A stretch of DNA of 64,000 nucleotides from NCBI GenBank assembly GCA_023014365.1, contig JAEBUN010000006.1:1054001-1118000 (forward strand), given 5' to 3'. The notes below the pieces were generated by a model that was not told where the DNA came from, did not search any database, and worked only from the letters and a program-made list of their open reading frames with translations. The stretch comes from Lepiota brunneoincarnata (lineage: Eukaryota > Basidiomycota > Agaricomycetes > Agaricales > Agaricaceae). The position numbers and the translations under genes are program-made. Positions 40,081-51,173 of the stretch are shown here, one piece after another (within the stretch, counting starts at the first letter, position 1; each line of letters begins with the position of its first letter).

Positions 40081-42059
40081 CTAGCTCGAAGTACTCAAGG
40101 TCGAAGCAAACTCCGCCAAACATTGGAACCCCCCCTTCATTGCTTGCATACCATGTTTATGTTGGCTAACCGCAAGCACGATGAAGCAGTGCCAGATTGC
40201 ATGCGAGCCCCCGCCTATACGGTCGAGATACCTACGAAGCGATTCAGGAAGGTGGCGTTCGGGCCAGTGATACGCGTAGAAAGCCTAGGCCGATCAGGTA
40301 AGATGCGAAGGAAGGGAGGAGAGGAGCTGTGAGTGGAGGTGAGGGACCGTTTCATTTAATGATGATGGTATGAAGGCTTGCTTACCAATGAATTCTGACA
40401 CCTCTTTATGCGAGTGGAGGACTACCATCCCAGCCAGTGGGCCGAGGCCGGAGAAAGCGAGGGCAAGGAAGAAGCACACGCGGTGGAACTGAAACCCGGA
40501 TGAGTACAGGAGAGACCGGCTCGAATTGAGAACATACACGATATTCACGCTGGTTGAACCACGACATGAATGGGAATATGTTCCCCATCAAACCTGTCAT
40601 AAAGCAAAGTGATAAGAATACCCGGCCGACTTTTGGATGACATTGGTAGCCATAATGCACGACAGTTCCCGACACTCGCACTAATGAGCCAGCCGATACC
40701 AACATAATCCACACGCGCACAAAACTCCATGCTGGAATGATGTGCGCAGCCGGACATAGTGTGCCAGATGGTGCTAGCCAGAAGGCAGACGCAGGCAAAG
40801 GACATGAAGGAAACTTCTGGTGCGTCGAAATATGTTGATTGCGGAGAATAGATACGATGTTGATCACGTATAATATAAATGGTACAAGGTGGGTATGGAT
40901 GTTGACTGAATTTCAGGTACGTGAGTACATGTGTGGGGATGGCAGGAAGCATGGGGGCGTACGGGTTTCATTGTGTAATGTGAAGATTGATTTGATGAGC
41001 AGTGGCCATCGTTCTAGTGGTATGAATCTGTGAAAATGATCAGTAGAGGTACGAAAGTGGAGACGAAGAGTCACATACCTATATCCTTGGGTTACAAACG
41101 GGTTGTTTTTCCATGGGTGAGGAAGGTCATGATATGTAATGAGGCACACGCCTTCGAGGGAGTGTTTGACCGCCTTGGTAATCTCTGAAGCCGCGATCTC
41201 AATCACATCCTCCTCCTCGTTCTTGGAATCTGTGGGATCGGGCTTGGAATTGGTGATCTCGGCCACTAACTCCGGAGCAAGCAGCAGGTCTAGGAGCTGG
41301 GGCAGAAGCGAACTTGGGGCAAGGGATGGAACACCGAGCGCTTTCACAAGCTCAACCTCCGTAGAAGACAGATGCGAATGCAAGTTTTGCAGGTGGGCCG
41401 AGAGCGTAGGAACATAGCTTAATGGTTTGTTGAAGTCTATCTCCTGGAAACAGGGTTCGAACGCCGTCAAATTTCGAGCGTACGTCCGCAAGGTCAGGCA
41501 GGTGGGCTCGAACATCATACATATCAGCTAAATGAGGCATCTCTGGGATATGTGGGAGCTCCGGTAGGTGGGAACGCACGCCCGCCAGAGTGGACATGTT
41601 GAGGAGCTCAGGGATATGTGCCTTGAGGAAATTCTCCACTGACACCAAGTCGGCCGATTGAATATCGGGGAGGTGTGAGCATACGTCTGCTCGGATGTGC
41701 TTGAGCATGTCGAGGGCTGTTGTCGCCCATTGTCGCGCCTCCTCTATTTTTACTCCTCCTTTTATTTTCCAAGACTCGAGATCAGGTGACTCCAGTTCAG
41801 AAAGATGTCGCTCGAGGTCTGCGAGGTGAGAAAGAACAAGGAAACGAAGGGAGGCGAGCGTTTGTATAGGGGATGCGGTGCCCAGCTCGAGGGCTTCGAC
41901 CGGGGAGGGCGGCTTGCACAACTGCAATGGAGACAGGGTATTAGGGCCGGTGCTTGACAAGCGGCGTCTCGTCGGGCGCAGGCGGAGCGCGGATGCCATG
42001 GTGGGCGAAGGTCGTGGGGGAGTACTTGTCTTCGCGGGTGAGATTATCGACGCCAACAT
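40081..42059 (-). CDS. PAQR/hemolysin-III family seven-helix protein with N-terminal repeat extension
   Basis: Exons 41079-42059, 40963-41027, 40538-40905, 40386-40488, 40081-40326; about 586 residues after correction. The last ~300 residues are a full PAQR domain: NPFVTQGYR|FIPLE, SIFTLHNETLNIHTHL, FDAPEVSFMSFACV, STIWHTMSGCAHH, RVDYVGIGWLISASVG, TVVHYGYQCHP, MSWFNQREYR, LALAFSGLGPLAG, GGSHAIWHCFIVLAV. The zinc-site Ser/His (STIWH), Asp (RVDY) and C-terminal H..H (SHAIWH) are present. The first ~290 residues hold imperfect HLPxL/HIPEL repeats. Three extra bases (TTT, GGG, TTT runs) and one missing T break the frame; exon lengths are otherwise in phase. Fungal relatives (Izh) act in membrane lipid and zinc homeostasis. 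Confidence 0.82.
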
Positions 42060-42373
42060 GGAACGAGAGGGGAGGAGGCAGGAGAGAGATTAATTCATTG
42101 TAAAACCATGTGGAAAGTGACGGGCGGAAGGACAGTGCATGCATGGTTGCATAATTATGTAATCCCGGTCTGCCAGTAGACCAGAATGAAAGTGTTTCAT
42201 TTTCGCTTAGTGCTGACTCGGTGCACATTGACGAGTGTTGTGGCAGTTCCTTGGTAAGCTGTCCTCCTAGCCAGTGAAAATGTCTCACAATGAGTCACCC
42301 TCTCGTGGAATATACATATATGCTGACGACCACTTATGTTCTACTCATCTAGTTTATCACAGCGTACACCTAG
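42060..42373. other. divergent promoter region PAQR / Pth
   Basis: 314 bp between two divergent starts; AATATACATATATGC at about 42308 is TATA-like for the plus-strand gene. Confidence 0.4.
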
Positions 42374-43031
42374 ATGGGTCTCCCTATTCCTCAGCTCCTT
42401 ATTGTTGGTCTTGGAAACCTTCCACTACCACTCACTAGGCACAGGTATTGTGTTGCTCCGTATATCACTTGTGAGACTACTAACAGCCTCATTAGCGTGG
42501 GCCACCTCATCATCGACTCCCTTGCAACTCGTTTAGGAATTAATTTGTCAAACGGAAAAGGTGGATATGCTGGACACGGTGAGGTCCATATCGGGGAGAT
42601 ACTGGTTTCCTTGACATTGTTCAAATCAAGTATGTTGTGATTTTATAGGAAACTCCGCCCCACGCTTTATGACGCACGCAGAATCATTAATGAATATTTC
42701 TGGACCTTCGGTGGCTGCTATTTATCGCAAGACCTGCCGTTCCCCTAACTCAATGGTTGTCATCTCGGATTCCCTCTTACACAAAGTTGAATCTCTCTCG
42801 GTGCGGCAAAGTGGCTCTGCAAACGGTCATAACGGTGTCAAGAGCATCATCTCAGCCCTAGGTGGTGAACAGAACTTTTGGCGATTTCGCGTCGGGATTG
42901 GTCGTGACCAGACAGACGCGGCTGCCTATGTCCTGGGCAAGCTCTCAAACCACGAGAAACAGTTTTGGACAGGAGAGGGGCTAGATCTCATTCTCTCAGA
43001 GCTTGAGCAAGTCGTGAAGAAGAATGGTTAA
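42374..43031 (+). CDS. PTH1: peptidyl-tRNA hydrolase (bacterial-type Pth)
   Basis: Exons 42374-42444, 42487-42629, 42682-43031 (introns 42 and 52 bp) give 187 residues. LLIVGLGNLPLPLTRH carries the conserved Asn and catalytic His of Pth (VGLxNPGxxYxxTRH in bacteria); KSLMNISGPSVAA follows; then VISDSLLHKVESLSVRQSGS, GHNGVKSIISALG and FRVGIGRD, all family signatures. The second intron was placed to give LFKSKSLMNISG; a shorter 19-bp alternative is implausible. The enzyme releases tRNA from prematurely terminated peptides; eukaryotic relatives of this bacterial type are mostly mitochondrial. No frameshift. Confidence 0.87.
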
Positions 43032-43099
43032 TTCGTAAGCATATTCCCCCCTTTCACCTCTCTTCCTCGACTTATATTCAGAATATAGTGATCTTCTAG

Positions 43100-43834
43100 G
43101 AAACCTGTCGCTCGTGAGATTGCTCCGCCACTGTCGGACGACTGGGTTCACGTCGGCTACTTCTACGAGACACCCCTCTTTAGCAAGCAGGGCTCCTCTG
43201 CCGAGGGGTCCCACTGACGTTCGGCTTCGAACTTCGCGATCTATATTACACCTGCGAAAACAATTACACCCAGGAGGTCAAGGAACGCCCTCTGATAGCC
43301 TTCTACGACCACCGTACCCCCTTTATCTTCCTGGAGCGTACGGCGTCCTCCCACACCCTTTCAAACCGTCGTCATATCATGTACACAATACCCTACTCCA
43401 CCACTCTTATAATCAGAACCGTGATCACGAGATACATAGTGAAGCTCCCGGAGTTATTCATTTTTAGGAACTTCTCGTGTTGCGCTCGCTGGAACACGCG
43501 GTACGTTGCCGTTTGGGAGTCGCATAACACGTTCTATGGGGTCCGGCGTGGGATTTGCGACCCCATGGACGTCGGTAAATCTGCTTCCTGGTACGATCAT
43601 AGATTGAGAAGAGAAGCGTGGAAAGGCTGGGGAACGGATTGTAAATATTTAAGCGTTGGCCTTGGTGAGCTTTTATGGGTGGAGCCAAACTTGCATTATT
43701 ACGCTAGTCGCCCCTCTTTCTCGCTTCAGGATTTCGTAAGGATCGAGGTTTCTGAAGGCTTCGTATATCAAACTCTCTTGTTTGTGGTTGCTTCATCTCT
43801 CTCTCCTTTTGCTCCCGTCGTCTTTTCCGAGTGA
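43100..43834 (+). CDS. unassigned reading frame between Pth and GH92
   Basis: After an acceptor-like TTCTAG at 43094-43099 a frame reads KPVAREIAPPLSDDWVHVGY then FYETPLFSKQGSS. Two single extra bases (GGGG and CCC at about 43199-43206) would join it to GPLTFGFELRDLYYTCENNY, TQEVKERPLIAFYDH, open to TGA at 43832-43834, which overlaps the GH92 ATG. Codon-like composition suggests a real protein at least to about 43430; the rest may be 5' flank of GH92. No start codon and no family identified. Confidence 0.3.
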
Positions 43835-46800
43835 TGGTTATTCGCTCTTCTCTCGCAGCATCTGTGCTGCTCTCGTCGTTCCTTACCACGCTCGTTTGTG
43901 CCCAGCCCTCCCCAGACCTCCAGAGGCGCATCTCGGCAGCCCTAACAACAGCTTCTGCGCCGAATCACACTGGCACCCCGGATTATACCGCCTTCGTCAA
44001 TCCGTTCATTGGAACTGGTGCGTTATTCTGTTTGTCCATCCCTCCCTTACTAAGTTCTGGCCTCTGAAGATAATTTTGGTGATGTATGGTAGGTTGACAG
44101 GGCCTAGTCTCGGTGTGAAGTCTAACACGGATTAATATTATCGTGATATTTTAGTCCCGGCGCTTCGATTCCATTTGGCATGGTGAGCGGGAGAGAAGCT
44201 AGGAATTATGCCAGTACTCTGACTGAATTTTTGACGTGGTACATAGGTCAAATTCTCTACCGATATGACCGGATACGCTCCTGCGGGTTCGTATGTCCTT
44301 GTGTCGCGTGGGCAGGACACCGAATTGAGATGCATATTAATAGGTTATGTTGCCGATCCGACTCAGAAAATTCGCGGATTGTCGCCTTTGCATGATAGCG
44401 GAACCGGATCATCGTTAGGTTCGTTCACGAGCCAGTTATACGATGCTGGGGTATAACTGGACTGACGTACAGGCACCTATGGTAAACTTTGAGATCATGC
44501 CATTGCTCTGTCCGCGCGGATTCAACACCTGTACCACGACTCTCGATGCTCGAGAGCGTCTCCGGAAAAGAAATACGGATGGTCAGTGGTCGCTCGTTAT
44601 ATTTCCGTTGCATTCTATTCATATATGCGCATAAAGATGCATCCCCCGGTTATTTCTCTCTGACTTTGGACAACAATATCAAGATGGAGGCTACTCCAAC
44701 TCGCCGAGCCGGATTGGAAAGATTCACTTTCCCCGGTGGATCCAAGCCCTATTTCGTTCTTGACCTAGCGAATGATTTGCCAGTTTCGTTCGCCGGAGGC
44801 GAAATGAATATCGATCCCGATAAAGGCAGAATCACCATTGGTGGACAATGGGGATCCAGGTGAGCCTAATGGTCGAATAGCCAGACGAGGTACCAACAGA
44901 AATTATGTGATTCTAGTTTCGGTCCTACAAGATTCAACTATCAAGCCTTTGCATGCTATGATCTCCTCAATGGCGGCAGCCAGAAGCTCGACGAATGGGG
45001 TGTCTGGACAGGCGACACTTTTGGAATGGACGCCAAAGGCCTAGGTCAAACCCACCTCAATCTTTCCCTTAATCTCATTGGTGGTGTATACCAATCCGGT
45101 GCCCTCTTCTCTTATGCGGGAAATCCGCGTCAAGTCAACATCCGTGTCGGCGTCTCGTTTCGTTCTACAGATCAGGCATGTGCGAATGCAGAAGAGGAAG
45201 TTGGTAATGCTTCGTTTGAGGATATTCAGGCTCGAGCCAAAGCAAGTTGGCAAGAGAAGTTGAGTAGGGTCGAGATCGATCTCGCTGGGACGCCACATAA
45301 TGTCTCGGAGATGTTGTATTCATCGTTGTATCGTGCCTCGTTGACCCCGGTGGGTGCTAAAGATGTTTGTCGTGTCCAAGCTGTTGATTAATTTGGTGCA
45401 TAGAATAACGCCACTGGAGAGACTCAGGGAGTTTTCGCGGATACGAGTACATTCTACTTTGACTCGTTATATTGCAGGTGAGATTGGCCTTACCGTTAGT
45501 GAGTTCAAACTGCACTAATGTATTATCGGCAAGTTGGGACACTGTGGGTTCAACAAAGTGCACCTTGTTGCGGACAGTTTTTGACTTTCATACACTAGTT
45601 CAGGACATTCTACCCATTAATGGCCCTCCACTCTCCCGTCGAGTTTGCCCAGATAGTAGACAGCTATATCGACGGATGGAGGAAAAACGGTTGGATGCCT
45701 GAATGCCGTGCTAACAATCTGCCAGGATGGACGCAAGGAGGTGGGACTTTTTTTCTCATCAATTAACTGGCCAGCTTACCTCGTCCTTAGGTTCTAGCGC
45801 CGATAATATTGTGGCCCAGTTTGCTGTCAGTTACCATAACGAAGCCGCACGGCTTGGGGTTGACCTGAATGAATTATACTCGGCATTGTTGGCCGATGGG
45901 GAGTTGAACCCACCGGAATGGAATACGCAGGGGAGACAGGTCAACGTCTACAAGTGAACTTTATGGCTGGCCTCCTTGCGCTTTACTATACTAATAATGT
46001 CTTCTAGTCTCAGGCAATTCGGTTACGTGCCGTTTGCCGTTCTAGATGTGTCTAGTACCGGCAGGCAGACCCGTGAGGGAAGCCGAACCTTGGAGGTGTG
46101 TTCCCCTCGCCAGTGCCATTGAGACAGTGGCTCACTCTGGGATCGTTTCTATTGCAGTATGCATTCGAGGACTTTGGTATTCGTCAGGTCGCCCAGCTTT
46201 TGGGCAAGGAAGACTGATGTAATCAAGTACACTAACCGCTCTCTAGTAAGTGCCAGCATCAATAAGCTATAAAACATTCATTTACCCCACTAACTCTAGT
46301 TCTATCGCAATGTTTGGGACCCCTCGGTGGTCAGTGATGGATTCAAAGGTACTTGTCTGAATCCTGATTGGTAAAAGCGAACAATTGACTCGTCAATAGG
46401 ATTTATGCAGAAGAGATACTCCAACGGCACTTTCTTCTTCAACAATCCCTAAAGACTGTTCACCGAAGGATACGAACCAGACCAGATCGTGTTCGCTGCA
46501 ATCGTCTAATCAGAACGGTTTCTACGAGTCGTCCTCTTGGGAGTACAGTTGGTAAGATGGCGCTTACACCTGCCATATCGTCAAATAGCTCACGGTGATT
46601 CTAGGTATGCTCCTCATGATACTGCGCACCTGATTGATTTGATGGGAGGCAATGTAAGTGGTGACGTCCCGGGCACAAGCTAACCTTTGACGACAATCGC
46701 ACAGGCGACCTTTATCGATCGGCTTAACCACTTCTTCGATGTGAGACATTATCCTTGATACCCCCCATCCAGTGATGGCTTAACAGATCTTCAGGCCGGA

Positions 46801-47467
46801 TACTACCTTGCCTGGAAATGAGCCATCCTTCCAAGTGAGATCTCCCCGTTATCATATATTGTCCATGCCTCATGGCATTTGTACCTCATGTACCATAGAC
46901 TCCTATTGGCTATCATTACGCCAACCACCCTGCCATGTCCGTTGACCGTGTCCGCAAAGTTGTCTTCGATAACTTCGACATCAGTATGCCTTTCCTTTCC
47001 TATTTTTCCCACCAGGCAAACACTCATTTATCCTATTTTAAAAATAACAGCCTCCGGAGGTCTCCCAGGGAACGACGACCAGGCGGCCATGGCCACCCTT
47101 TTATCATTCCACCTTCTCGGGACTCTACCCAGTCCCGTCAACAACTCAACTCCTCATCCTCTCACCCTTCACACCCAAATATACCATCCACAATTCCTTC
47201 CTTGGCGTCAGCACCACCGTCACCGTCAAAAACTTCTCGTCTAAATCTGTGCAGAGAGTTATCCCACCTGGAACGCCCGCGTATGTCGAGAGTGTGACGA
47301 TCAATGGCCAACCAAGTGCTTCGCGCTGCCACTTCGATTTCTATGATGTGTTTAGGCTGGGTGGTGATGTCGTTATCACGCTCACGGCGGACAAGGCGGC
47401 TGCGGACAGCTGTTTGGGTAGTGTTCCTGAGAGTATTTCGACAGGCGGATTTGCACGGGCGAGGTGA
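43834..47467 (+). CDS. secreted GH92 alpha-1,2-mannosidase
   Basis: Starts MVIRSSLAASVLLSSFLTTL with a signal peptide (VCAQP cleavage). About 17 exons; the first are 43834-44017, a 19-nt micro-exon 44070-44088, a 28-nt exon 44155-44182, and one from 44247. Joined they read VNPFIGT-DNFGDV-CPGASIPFGM-VKFSTDMTGYAPAGY, the GH92 N-terminus. Further signatures: IRGLSPLHDSGTGSS, FDSLYCSWDTFRTFYPLMAL, GWMPECRANNLPGWTQGGSS followed by ADN, NGFYESSSWEYSW (catalytic-Glu region), APHDTAHLIDLMGG and GGLPGNDDQAAM. The C-terminus carries the second beta-domain (SFLGVSTTVTVKNFS). Two single extra bases (about 46440 and 47117) shift frame. It trims mannose from glycoproteins, calcium-dependently, outside the cell. 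Confidence 0.9.
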
Positions 47468-48014
47468 TGAATTTCAGTAGAAGGGTTCAGTTACTTAAAT
47501 ACTCTGCTCAAATTCCTTTTTTTGGACGTGACACGCAAATCCATGTTTTATTTCCGGGAAGAATGATAAATAAAAAATTTTCGTTATAGTTACTCAGCAC
47601 TACAAGAGGTATCCGGCGAAGAAGGGAAACAAAGCAATAAAGCCTAGCACTAGTTTGAATAGTACGCAAGAGTCGTTAGAGAAATACATTCTAGCTTATG
47701 TACACAACATTCCTATCCGCTGTTCCAAAGCATTTGCGAGAACTCAGTAGGATGAACAAGAGTAGGTCAAATAATCATCATTACGGTCATCACGAATCAT
47801 CCGGTTGAGTATGTTTTTGACGGAAAGCTGTGATGAGGGCGAGGTATGGTTTAGATAGGAATCGAGACCGACACACGGCCAATGCCAGGAATACATTTAA
47901 TGCCGTAGCTTTGGCAAACTTGGTCAGGCGGACTCACAACGAAGAGTCAACGAAGAAACGTACTGATCAAGAACCTTCTGTAGTGAAGCCATCATGACTT
48001 TGGATGCACCACCT
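47468..48014. other. convergent intergenic region
   Basis: 550 bp, AT-rich after the GH92 stop (AATAAATAAAAAATTTTC at about 47565 may be the 3'-end signal). No gene. Confidence 0.5.
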
Positions 48015-50909
48015 TTAGGAACCGTCATAGCGAATGTCCATTGTCTTGCGATCTGCGTTGAAAAAGAGCCCGATAGCATCCTCCAATCTTGCTGCAGCTT
48101 CCTCTGTTGAGTCCGTTTCGAAGTTGAGGGTTCTAGGGATGGTGAGCAGCCCAGTTGAGTTTTTAGCTAGATAGATCCCAGAGTATCATTAGAATCTACT
48201 CTACGCAGAGAGCAGGACCACCCACCGGCTTCATATCTCTTCTCCGCTCTCTTCACCAACTTCTCCAAAGACTTCTTAGCCTTCTTGATCTCAAGCTCCT
48301 TTGCGTACGATCCTTCACCGAACGGATCTAGTTCCTCCTTGCCCTGTTCCTTAGTCCTCTCTTCCTTTAGTTGTTCAATCGCTTTCTGCAACTCCGCAAT
48401 CTGTGCACGAATAATGATCGCTTGTGTGTTCCTCACCCTGACCTCGTCAGGGACACCAGCGACAGAGCTGTACGCAGATGAGGATCCAGCTACTGATTGG
48501 ACCTCCTCATCTCCACCTTCATTCCCACTGTGAACACCGGCTCCGCCACTAGTGCCAGCACCAGGCTTATCTCCAGCACCCTCATTCCGACCTTCGTTGT
48601 CACCGCCAGCAGCGGCATTCGCATTACCATTAGTCTCATTGTTGTCTCCAGATGTCTGCCCTCCGTTCCCGGTGGCATTATTGCCTCCGAGATCAACCAA
48701 GTCTTGATGGACCCCAACCTCCAGTTGTTTCGTCGGGTCCCTCAGACCAGCAGTTGGACCCCCGCCCAGATCAAGAAGCCTGCTTGTGCTAAGTCAGCGA
48801 ACACACCCGTCTGTGGAAGTACAGTCGTTTCCTGTTGTGACTGGTTCGGCTGACGTTGCGAGTCGACGCTTTGTCGCGGAGGTAGCTGCCCCTGTTCCTG
48901 TTGGTACTGTTGTTGGTGCTGTTGGGATGCTGCCGCTCCCTGGCCTGAGGAACTTTCCTTAGCAAGACCTTGTTCCTGCTGGTGTTTCCCTTGGAATCCT
49001 GCACCTCTTTCGTCACGAGAGTTTGCCTGCGGGTGTTCCCCTCGGGTTTCGCAACCCCTCCATCACCAGGATCCGCTTGGTGCTGCTCCCCCCGAGGGCC
49101 GGCAGGTCCACTCCCCCAAGGGTTGTCGTATTCAAACACGCCACCAGGGCCTCCCCGCTGCTCAGCGTCAGCCACAGGCGGCGGAGACCCCTCGGTCTCT
49201 TGACCTGCAGGAGGGCATCGTATTTGCATGATCCGTATATGGCTGTGGTGGTTCGGTGGGGTGCAAGTGCGGGGTCCAGGTTGTGCCACTTGGGGTCGGA
49301 GGAGGCAGTCGATCTTGCTCCGTATCCCAGGTATCGCCGTAAACAGGGATACCTGGAGCTGTCTGTGGTTTTGCACTCCGCGTTCTTAGCCTGATCCTGG
49401 CAGAGGTGGCCGGCGCCCTAGTTTCTGTACTAACTGGTGGTCGCGAAGGTCGTTGCGTGGGTATGATCTTCTGTAGATTAGATGTCAATACAACAGAGGG
49501 TCCCGTAACACATTAATGAATACAAACCACCTTGGAAACCTCGGGAGGTGCAGCATTGCTCACAGAATCCCAGAGATCGTGATCAAAGCTTGAAGGACGT
49601 GGGGTACCGTCACCAAACGTTGAGGGCGCAGGAGGGGGGACAAAACGAGGAGGTGGCGAGGAATCTTTTTCTGGGGGTGTAGGTGGCACATCTTCTTTGT
49701 GAATGGTCTCCCAATCCGAGCCCAAACCAGATTCAAAAAAGTCGGGTATTGAGGGCATGCCGCTGATGGCGGGGACAATAGAAGTAGGGGTGTGGGTGGG
49801 GACGATTCGAATCTGATGGGGTCGGGGGGAGCTCGATGTGTTGTTGAGTAGGAGTGTTATCATCTTTATCGACAGCTCGCTCCTTTCCTTTGTGACTTAC
49901 GAGTACTGGTTCCTCGATCTCATCCTGAATCTCGATGGCTTGGCTAGCGGTCTCGGTGGAGGCAGATGAAGCACCAGAGGATGAGTTTGTTTCATCAAGG
50001 TCGTTGGTTGCTGAGGATGCAGGTGTAGCAGTGTCGAATGAAGGACGACGAGGGCGGACAGATAATCGATGATGAGTGGTGCCAACGCCGCCCGCACTAG
50101 CGCCCTGGCGGAAACCAAGGACAGACCCCAGGTCTGTGTCGGTCTCCGATACAACACTGGCAGCAAAACCACCAGGAACGGGGCGCTTCGGGACTCGAGG
50201 AACAAGCGGGGGTGGGAGGAGTGATTCGGGCCGTGGGGATTCGGGAGGCGACTGTGGGGGTGACTGCGGAGGGAGAGAGGGTGCTCATTGTTTCGCTGAT
50301 CTCGGCTGGTTCGATGGTGGGAGAGAAGCGGACGACACGGGCACGAGGGAAAACGGGGGGCAGCGAGCGCGAGATGTAGTATATGTCCCGACGGAAGCGT
50401 CTCCAGATTCTGTGTCCACCGACATCGAACCAGATCGCAGGTGCGATGTCTGCGAGAACCATGCCCAGACCAGTCCAAACAAGGACGAGAACCATCCTTG
50501 CGAGGCTTTCGGTGACGAGGAAGTCAAGGAAGAGGCGGACGACGTAGGCTACATAGGGGTCAGAGGATTTGGGCATCTTCTTTACGAAATGGAGGGTGAC
50601 GACGCCCTCCCAGAGGCCAACCAAGGTACCTGTGAGTTTAAAGTCATGGTGGGAGACAGAGTCGACGATGAAGCGGAGACCAAGGCCAAAACCGATGGCG
50701 AAGAGATTATCCATGACGAAGGCGATGCGAGCATTGATGCGAGAAGAGGGACGTACTGAAAATACCGAGGACACGATGCTCATCCTGCCGATGATGAACT
50801 CGCCGAAAAGAAACCGTGAATAGGCGCCCATCACAACAGCGTCCGTGCGTTGGCGCCTACGTAACGTAAACATAATAATCTCCACATTTAATCTCAAGGT
50901 TTGCGCCAT
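48015..50909 (-). CDS. membrane protein with disordered middle and C-terminal coiled coil
   Basis: Starts MAQTLRLNVEIIMFTLRRRQ at 50909. Hydrophobic segments around NLFAIGFGLGLRFIVDSV, TLVGLWEGVVTLHFV, YVAYVVRLFLDFLV and MVLVLVWTGLGMVLADI. A long S/P/T-, then Q- and G/N-rich middle follows (e.g. QQHQQQYQQEQGQLPPRQS), then a coiled coil (AELQKAIEQLKEERTKEQ) and a last exon 48015-48132 (TLNFETDSTEEAAARLEDAI). One extra C in a CCC run at about 50215 is needed to pass from the membrane part to PPPLVPRVPKRPV; further shifts occur in the middle near 48760, and an intron may lie at about 49440-49520. One gene or two cannot be settled from sequence alone. Proteins with this membrane part occur in other basidiomycetes but I know no function. 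Confidence 0.5.
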
Positions 50910-51173
50910 GGCGGCCGCATGTAATCAGTATTGACAAGTCGATGGAACTGAATTACCAACCCAGTCCGATGCCATTTGCATGGGTGGGACCTTGCCACTC
51001 GAAAACAGCAACTCTCAAGCCCCGCGAACAAATCAGATGACTTCGGTCGGTAATATGAGTGCCACCGACTCAACAGATTCTCGCATTTGGAAGCTCGTCC
51101 ACGGGGCTGCAGTACCTATATTATGGCACTTCTCACTGGGAACTGGATGGGAATAACACCACCTCACCTCACA

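Noticed and set aside
42630..42648. 19-bp GT-AG intron in the Pth gene
   Set aside because: Too short for fungal splicing; a 52-bp intron (42630-42681) uses the same donor and restores the family sequence KSLMNISG.
50076..50759. 227-codon plus-strand acidic frame
   Set aside because: Opposite the membrane-protein gene; low-complexity D/E/G composition and no start context or splice support.
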